This document shows positions 42,066 through 54,600 of a stretch of 64,000 nucleotides of DNA, one piece after another. Below the pieces are notes generated by a model. That model did no database searches and was not told where the DNA came from. It was given only the letters and a program-made list of their open reading frames with translations. The DNA comes from Argopecten irradians (taxonomy: Eukaryota > Mollusca > Bivalvia > Pectinida > Pectinidae). A program made the position numbers and the translations under genes. Within the stretch, counting starts at the first letter, position 1; the number at the start of each line of letters is the position of its first letter. Location of the stretch: the NCBI RefSeq assembly GCF_041381155.1, contig NC_091136.1, positions 46,490,284 to 46,554,283 on the forward strand, given 5' to 3'.

Positions 42066-42202
42066 ATGACGAACATAACCGGAAGTGCGGAAAACAATGT
42101 GGAAAACATGCCGGAAATTAATACCACTGGTTTGGTGTTTCTGGGGATTTTCAGCGTTTTGTTTCTGATGACATGCATTTTATCGGCGGTAAAGGCAGTC
42201 AA
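42066..42202 (+). CDS. Exon 1 (coding) of the membrane protein gene
   Basis: Encodes residues 1-45 plus two bases of codon 46: short glycosylatable ectodomain and the transmembrane helix. The donor at 42203 is GTAAGT, a full consensus. The exon ends in phase 2 and matches exon 2 exactly (AA plus A gives Lys46). Confidence 0.82.
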
Positions 42203-45200
42203 GTAAGTAACAAATCCATCGATAGGGAAACTACTCGTTATTTGTTATAAATTCCATATGGTCACTAGTCATCATGGTGACAATGCTTTTTTCGAAAAAT
42301 AAAAATCGAGTATTGTCTAAAAAAACCTTCATATTTTAATAAGCTGATTGAATTACATTAAACCTTATATTATTTTCATTAGTCAAACTCTCGAACGTGT
42401 TTTCTTGCTTACTGAATACTCCGCACACGTCGAAACGCTAGTCTAAAGCCTTGCTGAAGAGAGGCTGATTATCGTATGTGTATGTAAACGCTTTAATATC
42501 AATTTGATGTGGTAACGAAATAAGAGGTCTGCTTAGTGTTTCTGCATTGTTTTAATATCTTAATGCATTGGATAGGTTGACGAATTATACATCAAATATT
42601 TCAATGGATATTTCCCTTGACAACAATCGCCATAGCAACATATATAATGCGTTTCGGCGTAAAGCAATACAGTATATTGTTCTCATTGGTTACTTCTGAT
42701 GTGTCAGGTAGGTTTTCTGGTCTCTAAACAGCGTTTTACATTATTGAAGTTAATGATCAAAACACAATGAAAAATGACCATTATATATGAACAGTAAAAA
42801 CGATGGAATCAGTCTGTTGGATCTTACGCTTGTTCAGATCTTGCTCTTCGCTCTTTGACATTTGACAGGTTTCAAGTTAGTAATAATTTCTCAGGACGCT
42901 GCTCTTTTATTGATTATTTTGAAAGTTAATATTCTATATAAACGTTAAGATTGTTTTCATCTGACTTCTTTCATCCCCTCAAGGGTGGATTGAGATAATC
43001 ATGTCTGTATCAGCGGGGCACATACAGCACCTCTCTTCTCACCTACACTTACATATATTTACACTTAGCCCCCAACCGTTTTACGCATGGTACTTCCCCT
43101 GCTTTACATTAGCATCACACTTCTAGGAGATACAGTTATACATTTTTTAATATTACGAATTCAGTTCCGATAGAGCATAAACAGTGATCGCCGGAACAAG
43201 AAAAAGGATATATACAGTTTTCGCAATCAGTTGTACGCATTGCAATGTTTGTCAACAAGATTGTAACCACGTAATTAAAACCCTGACCGAAATAACGCCT
43301 ACATAACTCAGAAGCCATGTCAGCGCACAGGATACACGGACAATTTATCTGGCCGACGATGACAATGTCATGTTCTTTGAGCGTCAATAATTGAATGTAA
43401 TGTTAGTTACTTTCAATAACATCATTCACCGTGTAAACGAAAAGGTCATCATTTTTGTATACAGTAATACAATAGTTTACTCGTAGTAGATTATCTATGA
43501 AGGTTGTTGCTTTAAAAATCGACATTAATTCCGGTGCTGACGTCAGACTGCTTCGTGAGAGAATGGGGGAGGTTTTATGTTTACTGGACAGACAAGGAAA
43601 TTAGAAAAAGTATATCGTGTGCGAAAAATGTTGGTCTACAGTGTGTATGGTAAATAGATATGCGATGCCATCCGAATGCAACGACCTTAATATCAATATC
43701 TAGCTTGTATCATGTTTTACCAGTTGCTATTTTGCTATTTCATTAAAAATCGAAATAACCAAATGAGTTTTATATTGAATGAGAATTCACAAGGACTTAC
43801 TCGAATTTTTGTCGGTAAAGCAGAACATGTCATGAAAGTTTTAAAAATAAGTAACAGTTGTTTTATTACAATTCACTCACATGTATTTTTGATGTTTCAT
43901 CACGATGCCATACGACGCCACTTGGATTTATCTCACATGGGTTACAACGGATTGTTTTGAATAATAGTATTACAAAAATACATTACAAAGGTTTCAAATA
44001 ACATGACAGATGGATGTCTGTATTGCTGATGAATAATGGATGTTTATGGATAATGCAACTGCAACAAAAATCTACTAGTCCACATTAGATATGAGTGATA
44101 TACAGCAACAGACACAGCCAGAAATATTGGTCTAAACTCAAATATCGCCATTAAGAACATGAACTTTTCATGGAGAATAATCAGAGCAAAACTAACGTTC
44201 CAGAAGAGTAAGCGCCCTTGTCTTTATCAGCGATAGAATATCTATGTAGCATAAGATGACGTTACAAAACCAAACAAATACAAGGTTCATAGTGTTCGAC
44301 TATGTAAACAATGTAGCTATAGGTTATTGTTTTACTGCTTGGCGTAGCGCTTGTCAACTACGTATTATCTGGTAGTTATGGGGCCGGCGCGGACGATTGT
44401 GCGACCAACGCTATATATGTGATTAACCTAGAGATATATCTGTGTCTCAAATTATTTCTGAACTGATGATACCTGTATTATTATTAGGAAGATAATAACT
44501 TGTTTTCTCTTTAAATATAGTTTCATATAAACTGATGAATATAGACCATAACCTTTAAAATATAAAATCCTTAGAATTAATGAATTTCTAGCCGACTAAG
44601 TTAAGGGACAATATATGCATGTTAACGAGGACTTATGTCATATCAAAATAGAAGGTTATAAACACAGTCGATTTAATGCCACCTAACGTTTTCGCCAGTA
44701 TGAAGAAATGGAATTGAAAACTAAATGTAAGGCAAGATTGAATGGCAATGCCAATCAGCTGTTCTAAAATGAAATAGTCGGGGAATATCTGTTTCAATCT
44801 AGTGTCTATTGATTTTTGTAAATTATAGCGTGATGTATGTCTCTGTACAAATCCTGATTATCTTTCTTCTTGTTCTGCAGAGACAGGAAAAAAATAAAAG
44901 CCCGCATAGAAGCCAAGCGACGTATACGTTTGGAACAATCCGCTTACGAAAATCCAGAAAATGGAGCTATTCAAAATGGCCTGGAGGAGGAAGCCATCTT
45001 AAATAAGCGTGAAAAAGACGCGGACGCAACTGCAGTATCCTCGGATTCCATTAATCATACTCATGTGTTCCGAACAGTCTCAGCTGACGATATTATCATT
45101 GGTGAACAAAAAATGTATTCAAATAATCTTGATGGCAGTAGTGTTTCCAATTCAAACCTTTCTAGTTCAGTACCGGATTTACAACGAAGAATGTCGCCGG

Positions 45201-45388
45201 AATGTCTGGCTGTCAAGAAACAAATCCGGAGAACTTCCTATGCAATTGCTATAGACAATAATTCCTGGTTACCTAAGGAGCAGCCAAAGTTTGCCAAGAC
45301 CACGGCGATCATAAAAACATACAACCTTCAGCCGGGGACAACGAAATCGTATGAAAACAGAGCATTCGATCCAAACGATATACAATAA
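42066..45388 (+). CDS. Two-exon gene: 214-aa single-pass membrane protein with YxN tyrosine motifs
   Basis: Joining 42066-42202 to 44881-45388 gives 645 nt, 214 residues and a TAA stop. Start: the first ATG after an in-frame TGA at 42057. The N-terminus has no cleavable signal but carries sequons N3-I-T and N19-T-T. Residues 22-42 are one hydrophobic helix, followed by a strongly basic stretch (43-62, KAVKDRKKIKARIEAKRR), which predicts an outside N-terminus and a cytoplasmic tail. The tail of about 170 residues is disordered-looking and holds Y68-E-N-P, Y125-S-N-N and Y203-E-N-R. All fit pYxN, the consensus bound by Grb2-type SH2 domains. RRMS (148-151) and RRTS (162-165) are possible basophilic kinase sites. 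I do not recognise the family. A small surface adaptor that recruits SH2 proteins is inference. An AG at 41980 after a pyrimidine-rich stretch suggests a 5' UTR intron and a non-coding first exon upstream. Confidence 0.8.
44881..45388 (+). CDS. Exon 2 (coding) of the membrane protein gene
   Basis: Preceded by the strong acceptor TCTTTCTTCTTGTTCTGCAG ending at 44880. Encodes the end of codon 46 through residue 214 and TAA at 45386-45388. The whole cytoplasmic tail is on this exon. The intron is 2,678 bp. GC content and codon quality are clearly higher than in flanking DNA. Confidence 0.85.
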
Positions 45389-47400
45389 TATTTTTTTATG
45401 TTTTGTTTAAAAATCACAATTTCTATTATTATGAAATTACTCGCATGCATGATACTTTGACATGCGTATATACAAACAGCATTGTGTGGCGATGATTTGA
45501 AAGACAGATCAACCTGAAAAAGGCATACGATACCGAAATATACTGAAACTTAATTGACCGTCTTTCTACGCCATTATCAGCATTCTTTTATAGATCAATG
45601 TATCGAATGGCTTTTCATTGCATTGTTGATATCTTTCAAATTGTTTTTAATATAATTCTTTGTTGGTGTAAACATTTTTATATATAAACAAGTTCTTTGA
45701 TCATGTCATCAAGTGTTATTTATAATAGATTTCCTTGTCCACTATATGCCAGAATACGGTGACTTTCCATTGACTTAATATGCGAGCAATATGAAATGAT
45801 AGTGTCGTACATCTTTTCATATCATACAAGTAAAATCAGAATGAAGTGTTTTATGTTGTGTTAAGTCAGTTATGTCACTCATTTCTAGAAAACGTCAAAA
45901 ATGTTTGCCATCGGTTTTTTATTAATGTTAAGTCTTTATTCACCAAACCTTGCTGTTTTCAATACATTTATGAAGAACAAACAACAAGTTTAAATTTGTA
46001 TACAGTAATAATTAAATCATTAAATCATGTTTTCACATCCCATCACATCACGAACACCTTAATGCTTTTTATTGAAAGATAATCTTTTAGTGTATATAAA
46101 GTCCTCTTTATACGACAATATTATTCCATGGACATTTATAAATGTACAATAATGAAGCACCCGTGTATAATTTTTTTTCAATCATATTACAGAATCATTA
46201 TTTCAGACATCACAATATCGTATTGTAGGGCGATGTCTGGGTTTTTAAGAAGGATAGAAATGTTTACATTGATTTTCTACAGAAGTTTTTGCTCATTTAA
46301 TTTGCAATGTTGTTTGATAATCTCGATTCCCAGAAAATTAAAGTTTGGCAATAGTTATGCTCACGACAATTATTACTGAAGAGGGAGATAAAGTCAACTC
46401 ACATTTATCACCAAAAGTATTTCCAAATCAATAATTAGGTACATGAAAACTTCCAGAAAAGCTGACCAATGTACCCCTCCCGTTGCGAGAGTATTTAATG
46501 CCCTGGCCTATCATGAAGCGATATTATGAGATAACAATGCGTTGTAGCAATGATCATTACTTATAATTAAATGTTACATTTACATGATGGTCTCCAGTTA
46601 TATAGTGCAAGTAAACGTCCGGTTTATTACGTCGCATGCGTTACACGAATCTCCTTTGTTCAAAGCGGTTAGGTCTTTCACTTCACAAATCTTTATTTCT
46701 AATAGTTTGCCTTTTGTCTTGGTTCTATCATATAGTATGGTATGGTAAAGTTAAGAATTTTGAAACCTTCATTGGTAATATTATGCTATTCTTTACTACA
46801 AACACCTTGACATAACACTCACCTGAAAACCGCAGTAGAATGCAGTTGGATGCTTAGATGCCTTGATCGGTAACACAGTATGTACCGTATATGTCAACAC
46901 AGTCAGGTATTTAATCGAGATGAATTGGTTCCAGATTCTGTATCAGACAGTCGGTACGTCATTTTAAAAGCATATAACCAGCTATAATGAAAAAAGCAAT
47001 ATCTTTGACAGCCATTATGACATGGTCTGCTACATCAGAAACGTTTAAGTCACCCTGTTGTAACTACCACATAACAAACAACTAAAAAAGACTTGAACAT
47101 CATAATCATTTAAAATATGTGAGTAAGTTTCGGCAACAGTCTCGGTTGAAATATTAAATGTATTCATGAAGCAATTGAAAAATATTCAATAGTTAATTTG
47201 AGATTGCATTCAGATGAAACAACATGCGGGACTTTCAAACTGGCGTAAGAGTTAACACCACAAATACGTCGTAAACTATATTTATACCATAGATGAAATG
47301 GTATATTTAGCGGAAGAGACTGTATTTTAATTTTGAAGCAACAGGCGGGAGCCGTCATAAATACCATAAGAGGTTGTTTTTTTTTATTGTTTTTAAGCAG
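45389..47400. other. 3' flank of the membrane protein gene, nothing else identified
   Basis: The 3' UTR presumably begins here, but I could not place a cleavage signal with confidence. No other gene or repeat is supported. Confidence 0.45.
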
Positions 47401-47620
47401 GATTTAGTTTACAACCTCTACTTTAGACTGTCCCTCCTCCTTTCCCAACATGGGCACGGTACCGGCCATGGCGGCATTTATTACCATAATAATATTTACT
47501 AACCTTTCTATAAGAGTTAGGGCGTTACCACGCGACGGCTCTCCGCCAATCATTTGGGGATATTTCTGTCCGAGGTTTACAATCACTTTTGATAAGGATT
47601 GTCTAGGTATAGATACTTAA
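47401..47620 (+). CDS. Candidate exon of a small secreted peptide or protein
   Basis: A strong acceptor (long T-rich tract then TTTTTAAGCAG, ending 47400) precedes a short leader and ATG at 47450 in a favourable start context (CAACATGG). The frame runs 56 codons to TAA at 47618: a hydrophobic signal-like segment (residues about 8-21, AAFITIIIFTNLSI) then LPRDGSPPIIWGYFC and a second Cys near DKDCLG. GC content is raised over exactly this stretch. If spliced at 47606 (CTAG then GTATAG) it could join in phase to 47760-47840, which stays open, adds a third Cys and ends at a good donor (GTAAGG at 47841). This is one untested model. The peptide matches no family I know. An overlapping 60-codon frame on the minus strand is the competing reading. 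Confidence 0.3.
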
Positions 47621-48529
47621 AATCATTCATTTTTTCTATTTTTGTTTATGATTACTCTTTTTATTTATCTACTCATAACTAATATTTTATTTAAATGGCA
47701 AAGTGATATTAATCTGGAGTAAATAATAGCATGTGTACGACGAGTTGTTATTATCTAAGAACAATGGACAGAAGAAAGGCAAACAGCATTTGGATGGATG
47801 AATTATATCCCTTTGTATGTCAGGCATAACAAATGTGGAGGTAAGGAAGATAACCCGTATAGGCCTGTAAAGGTGTCAAGTTTAGAACGTGTTCACTGTC
47901 TATCCAGATATTGACAAAATTCATTCAAATTGTAAGTTTCATTGGTATTGTAATTAATCAATTGCATTATAAATTACATTTTGACACTTCAAAAAATGCT
48001 GTGAATATGCATGAAGTGCTTTGAAATTTCAATTGTTCATTCAAATCATTATCCTGACAGATATTAATTTGTTCGTGTATGCTATATATAGTTTATTATC
48101 AATGTGAGGTAATCCATGCAGACAGTGCAGTGCAATGTGCATACACTTTTTATTTTAAATATGGAACAATATTGCTAGACAAACTGGATTCAGGACATTG
48201 TTTATCATGATCATTACAGGCTATACAAAAAAAAAATAACTGTTAATTATGATATTTCGTTTATCTCTCTCACTGGAGTGTCTTTGTAAAATTACTTTAG
48301 CAAGTGGAGATTTGCTCGACATGTCCCTGTTTCAATAAACACATTATTTTAACGACTAGATGGCATGTTTTGTGTAAAATATGATTTAGGTTCAGACTTA
48401 TAAATAAGGCCTACAATGGAATGAATCTAATCCACTGTGATCATCGTAGTACAAAAGGATAAAATAACTTATGGAAACACAGTCTTCTATCCTGTTTTAA
48501 CATCTGTAATGCCTTCAATGTTTTCAAGT

Positions 48530-50426
48530 CCCGGTCACACATTCACGTGCACGGATCCCTTCGCCGGATTAGCTACGGATACAATCGTGGTATTCCGAAA
48601 TGGTCCGCAGTTTTTCGTAAAATAGCCGTTGTCTTCCGTAGATGTAGTTAAACTTGAAAGTATTTTCAGTACCGTGGCAAATTTTGAACAGGTTAAAAAT
48701 TTGTCTATAGTTCAAACAACCGTGGTATGAACCTACTTAACCGTTTTGGAATGTACTGAACCGTGCTACTCCCTATCACAACCGTATTAAACCGTAAGTA
48801 TCAAGTAAACAACGGTTTGTTACGGTTAACTACGTGTTAGTGCGGTTCAGCTACGTGATTCATAAGGAATATTACGGTTTGTTGCGGATTGTCACGACAC
48901 AACACGATACAGTTACGTTGTTTTACGGATAGACCAGAATCAATCAGGATTGTCAAGGATAAAAACGGTAAACTACGTAAAATCACGATAAAATACGGAA
49001 TATTCGGATCTACCACGTTACCAATTTAATACTGTCACAAGATTGGCAAGTACAAAACTAACATGATGTGTCATGGCGTTGAGATGACCAAAAAATGGTG
49101 CCATTTTAATACATATATACATTGATGCAGTCAAAAATGTTAGAGTCGAAAAAAGGGACTTGAGAAAGAGAAAAGGAATGGCTTTTCTGAAGACTCCTCC
49201 GGTCCGTGGTATTTGTGCTTAGATTCCAGTTAAACATACATTTTTATAATATGTACATGTCATTTATCCAAGGGCTATGAAGTACAAGGTATTGTGTTGA
49301 AATTTTTATGATAAAAAACTGAAATTTGCTATTACATTGCTTGGCTACAAGAGATGGTTACCACACGATGATATATAGTTTCCAGTTTGTACAAATTATC
49401 ATTTGCGATGCTGGTGGAGATATTCATACTTTACTGAACCCGAACAGTTGTCATATGTACATTGAAGCTAAATAATTTGCAATGAAATTAGGGTTCCCAT
49501 ATTAGTTTGGTGCTCTTAATGGTAAAACCAAAAGATACCTATATTAATTACAACTATAAAGGGTATCATGTACTGGTTCTAACAGCCCTTGCCAATTTCG
49601 AATTCAAGTTGTTTAATGTTGGTTCTCAATGTGGTACCCTGACGATCAGATCGATAACCAGAACGAATTGAAGAAGGACTTTGGAAATGGATTATTTGGC
49701 ATGGTTATAACATCCAAAATGACAAAACACTAGGCTATCTCAACATTATTGGCGACTACGTATTTGGTAGAAAACCTAGCTTCTTAAGTATTTCTACAGA
49801 CGGATGTCGCTAACGACTTTTCTAGGGTGAACGAGTGATGGATAATGTTTAAATTCTGAATGTAATGTTTCTCTCAATATTTAATTAATGCAATTAAGTA
49901 ACAGCTCCTTCACAGAGCACAGAAAGATGTTTAAGGTAGATCGTGAATCGTTATTAGAAAAAGTAAAATGTGCAAATGTGAATGAGATATCTCAATTTTA
50001 TTGAAACAATCGGTTTAAGAATACATAGGTATTCCATAAGTGATAAGTACAAACCTACAAACATGCTACATCGAAATTTCCTTTCAGTTCTATGCACATG
50101 TGGAATTATTTTAGTCTTTGCTTCCTTAACTGGACATTTTTTATGTTCTTCTCCTCGTTTAGATTTCAGTATTATGTTACTTAAAGGAAACTATTTTTAA
50201 TGTCAAGTATGTCATTTATTGTTCTTGCATCTTAACAATAAGTTTCACTGGTGTCAAATGATGACAACGTTGACTACCCTCAGTATATTTGTGAACACCC
50301 GTAGACACACCGTTGCAAAGCCGTATTGGAACCGTATCGGACATTGAAAACTAGCTTTTTCCAGGGCCATCCGTGAAATTAAATCCGTAGGGCACCGTCG
50401 AGATGATCCGTGAATGTGTGACCGGG
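48530..50426. mobile_element. Candidate non-autonomous DNA transposon with perfect 18-bp inverted repeats
   Basis: The left end CCCGGTCACACATTCACG (48530-48547) is exactly the reverse complement of 50409-50426. Beyond the 18 bp, GGATC and related words continue on both sides. Both ends are rich in short ACGG/CCGT words: about 48700-49020 contains many ACCGT, ACGGTT and TTACGG motifs, and about 50290-50420 carries CCGTAGAC, CCGTATTGG, CCGTATCGG and CCGTGAAA. Such clustered sub-terminal motifs are typical of transposase-binding ends. The roughly 1.9 kb interior has only short frames (the best, 49982-50200, is unrecognised), so the element is probably non-autonomous. No clear target-site duplication was found. 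Superfamily not assigned. Confidence 0.78.
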
Positions 50427-51238
50427 GCATCATCGGAAATTGAACGTACTTAACTAATTCTTATATAACTTTTACCTCCTTATTATACAATTATTACAGC
50501 TAAGAGGGGTACGTTAGTGTTTAGGAATTGGCCCAGTTATACCAGAAATTATATAGTTTATAAGTTTATATTACCATCACAAAACCACTCCTCCTTTCTC
50601 TTTAGTGTAAACCTAGTCAGATGTTTAGTCGGTATTGGTTTTAGATAGAACCAGTGTTGTAAAATAATCAACATAACATAATATAAATTCCATTGAATAT
50701 GAGCTAGAATGAACTCAATTAGCAGTCATTGGTCACTTAAACTTCATTTTTAAATTGAAACATTCGACCATAAACGCCGACTAATTGAAGCACTTTGTGA
50801 CCATTCACCCGTGTCGGGAATTCGATCTGTATTTAATCAGACATGGAGGGCTCCGACATCCAATAACCATTAACTGTTATCCAATCGTGTGCGCGTGAAG
50901 GAGAAAAAGTAAACACGACAGCGAGGCCTTAAATATTAGGTAGATTACATTGCTTTACTGTAAACACACATCGATCGACAAAATCTCCATTTATAACATG
51001 TATGTATGATGGAATTGTCACGTGACACGGATGCTGGAGCTCCAACGATGTTACAAGACTTCATATTGGTATGTACTCAATAAATGACAACACTTGTGGA
51101 AGATATTCATAAGGATATATATGTCAAAATGTAGTATGTGGAAAAACAAGTGTAAATTGTACACTTTCGGATATGATAGATGTATAGTATTTTATGTAAA
51201 ATAAAATTTGAATTCATATTAGTTTAAATTGTTTTGAC

Positions 51239-51652
51239 ATGATGAATCCATTTTACGGAATTGCGCTGTTCGGATTGGCATTATTTGTGGCCGGTGTGTA
51301 TGGACAAACCATGACCTTTAGGAACCAAACGTTTGTCCTCAAATGGCGATGTAATCTACCTGTGGCTGAATCGTCTTACTGGATAATTGGCGGGACCTCT
51401 CTAATCAGTTGTGCCGCTAAATGTCTCGAAAACGACACTCTTTGTGCATCGTTTATTTGGGACAAATCTGTTCTGACAAACACCATCTGTGCTCTTCACC
51501 AGAACTCTCCAGCGTCCATGTGTCAGTTTTCTAATATCAGTACAACTTACTCCTTGTATGAGAAGATTGATACAACGACTACAGCAATGTCTACAACACA
51601 AAGTTCGCCTTCAACAACAGTTACCGCAACACAAGATATTCCCGTTACTACG
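51239..51652 (+). CDS. Exon 1 of FREP-like gene: signal peptide, PAN/apple-like domain, start of Thr-rich stalk
   Basis: 138 complete codons (phase 0 end), starting at the first of two adjacent ATGs. Donor GTAAGT at 51653. The signal peptide core is [15 protein letters not shown]. The cysteine pattern with [17 protein letters not shown] is characteristic of PAN/apple folds. The exon ends [13 protein letters not shown]. Sequons at N29 (NQT), N65 (NDT) and N99 (NIS). Confidence 0.85.
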
Positions 51653-54600
51653 GTAAGTTTACTATTACTGTATTGGCATGAATACAGAGAAAAACACAAT
51701 AGTATTACGAATATCTGCAAACCAAAGAAGTTATTGCGTTATCGCTACTGTTTATTATATACACACAGATACTTTTGTATTTAGTAGACCAAACTATCTG
51801 ATATAGATGGGAAAGAAAAATACTACGTTATAACCATGAATTCTTTGTAAGCGTATTTGCTATCAACGTGTTTTACTGTTTATACATGTATAGACGTGAG
51901 GATGTTACTAATTTCTTATTAAGAGTGTACATAAGAGACTTTAGACTTTATATTTTAGACTACACACATACGAGGGAAGTTCGAAAAGAATTGTTTATTT
52001 CTGTCTTCATATTTTAGCCCAAAAACGCTCATTCCATGCCCTCGAAGTACTCCCATTGGCTAGAAATGCAAAATTTCAGCCGATATATCCACTTCTTGAA
52101 GGCGTCAAGGTTAGCTGTTTTGGGCATAGCAGCTACTTTTTCTTTCTTCAAAATCACCATAACCATTGTGGAGGTATGGAAGTGACGATTGTTATGTAGA
52201 AGACGGCCATGTTTAAAACCAGTGTCAGGGCGTTGTTTCTGATGATACTATTTCAGTTTCTTCAGTACTGCGTCTTTGTAGTACTGTCCGGTGATGTTTT
52301 TGCCCCATTTCACCGGCAAAGAACGTTTTGCAATTATTGAGCGTTTGCTGTGTTTAGTGGCCAAGGCTTAATACTAAACATACGTTTGCATATATTCACC
52401 ACGTGAATATCGAGCTAGAGGACAATAAGCAATTCTTTTCGAACACCCAATGTCATGTTTGCATACTTATTCCTATGCTGAGGTAGACGTCTATGGAACG
52501 TGTGCTAATATCAGTACAACTGTCACCTTATTGATAAAAAGGTTGATACCGTCACAACGACTTTGCAAGATATAGCGACTACAGCGATATGTTAACCCTA
52601 CCGATTCAGGCGGAAGTCTACCGCTTTTGAGACTGATATTCCGCCTACCGCTTTAATATCTAAATATTCCGATTTCTGCAAAACAATTTCTTATTTTTTT
52701 TTCTTTCGATTTCTGAAATTTTTAAAGACGGTTGGAGCTGACATGGCGGCTTCAAAATGCATACCAGACAGATTAGGGGGACTGGCTTGATAATTAAGTA
52801 AACAAAGAAGGTGTGAACACTTCCTGACCAACACCCACTAGTGCTAATTAGCTGCCTGGGGGAAGTTCCACCTTGGCTTGGTGGTGTCACTTATTTCACA
52901 TGTCTGATTGTAACATTAAGGGGGTCGCGGTGGCCGAGTGGTCAAGATGTCCCGACATATTGCCACAAGCCCTCCACCTCTGGGATGCGGGTTCGAATCC
53001 CATGTGGGGCAGTTGCCAGGTACTGACCGCTGACCGGTGGTTTTTCTCCGGGTACTCCGGCTTTCCTCCACCAACAAACCTGGCACGTCCTTATATGACC
53101 CTGGCTGTTAATAGGACGTAAAACTAAAACAAACCAAAAGTAACATTAACGACGTGTATTACGTAGGCCTAAAGTAAACAATCATCTAATCTTTCAATAA
53201 ATTTTGTGCCTAAAACTAGTTAGCATCATTTCAAAAACAAACACTAGTTATAATTGAAATGATTTACTCATGTTTTTAATGTTAAATAGGCGTATAGTGT
53301 CTGCTGAAAGTCATAATCTTTGCAATCGTAATGGCCGCCATTTTGGAATGGGATGATTCTAATAGAGGAGCCGGATTCGTATAAATGTTCAGGATTTTAC
53401 AAAAAAAAAATTTTTGCAGGGGGATTATTTCTCTAGAATTATATTGGTGTGAATTTTAGAAACAAATATTTGTATTTTTTCTTGCATAAAACAAAATAAA
53501 ATTAGTCCAGTATGTATTACAAAAAAGTGGGAAAAAAATATAAAAAAATAAGTAGACAAAATGCATATTTAAAAAAGGTGATAAATAGCATTGAAATAAA
53601 AGTATACAATATATTTATTGGCATTTTTCATCTTCTAAATGTAATGTCAGCCTTAATTAACATTAAAAAAAAATGCAAAATGAGCCACCAAGGCCTATGG
53701 TGATAATCAAAGTTAAAATACAATTTGATAACAAGATATGTTTTTGTAATTATTTTGCATATTGTTGATATTTATATATCTCTGACGCGCCGCGAAAAAA
53801 TGCCGCGTGCAATGCTACCACTTTTGAGTCAAAAATCTACCTCTTTTTGGTCACCAAAGGTTAACATGTCTGGGCCGATATCTACAACAAAAATTTCCAC
53901 AACTGTTACCACAACGCAAAGTACTACTGTAACTACGGTAAATGGTTTAGGTCTCCAACTAAAGTGTTAAGTAGCTTAACACTTTTTATTTAGAATCAAT
54001 TTGAAAATATTTTTGATATTATGGAGATAACACATCTACTCTAAAAAAACACGAAGCTTTATGTTGATTGCTGCTCAGGAAATAGATCTCGTGCGAGTTA
54101 TTATTTTCTTCGGAACATACCTTATTCTTTTGGAACGTACCTTGTTAATAAAGTTGATTAAAAGACAATGGAATCAAGAAGCTTAGTGAAAATTAGGTCA
54201 TATCGAAACGAAAACATATTAATTATAATGAAAGACCTACATTTGTAATCGCTGGTCCTGTATCCACTATGATCAGTTTAGTTTTTGGGGATAGCCTTTA
54301 CAGTGTACTAAAAGAACTTTTTTCTATTCTTTTAACATAAAACTATATCTTCCGATAGGAGAAAATATGTTGTAACAACAGTATGTATACTTGCTATCAA
54401 AAATATCATATGGATCCCGGACAAAGTATTTTGTTTTGTTACATTGTATGCCGGAACGTGTTAGTGTGCAGCAAAAGCCGTTAACACCGTGAGCAATATG
54501 CAAGCTTTTGTGACATGGTTCATGGTGATTTGCTGTTTGATACATAGTATGATAAGAGGGATCCCGGTTAAATTTTATCTGGCTTTAAGTACCACATGTC

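Noticed and set aside
47404..47586. 60-codon minus-strand frame as the coding strand
   Set aside because: The plus strand has a strong acceptor, better start context and a signal-like N-terminus over the same bases. Not excluded, but the weaker reading.
52922..53012. A tRNA gene (box A and box B present)
   Set aside because: No convincing acceptor-stem pairing, continuous with a SINE body and CAAA-type tail, and the downstream part recurs at 24741-24899. It is the head of a SINE.
52841..53121. Two plus-strand open frames as exons of the lectin gene
   Set aside because: They translate the SINE and do not join in phase with the neighbouring exons.
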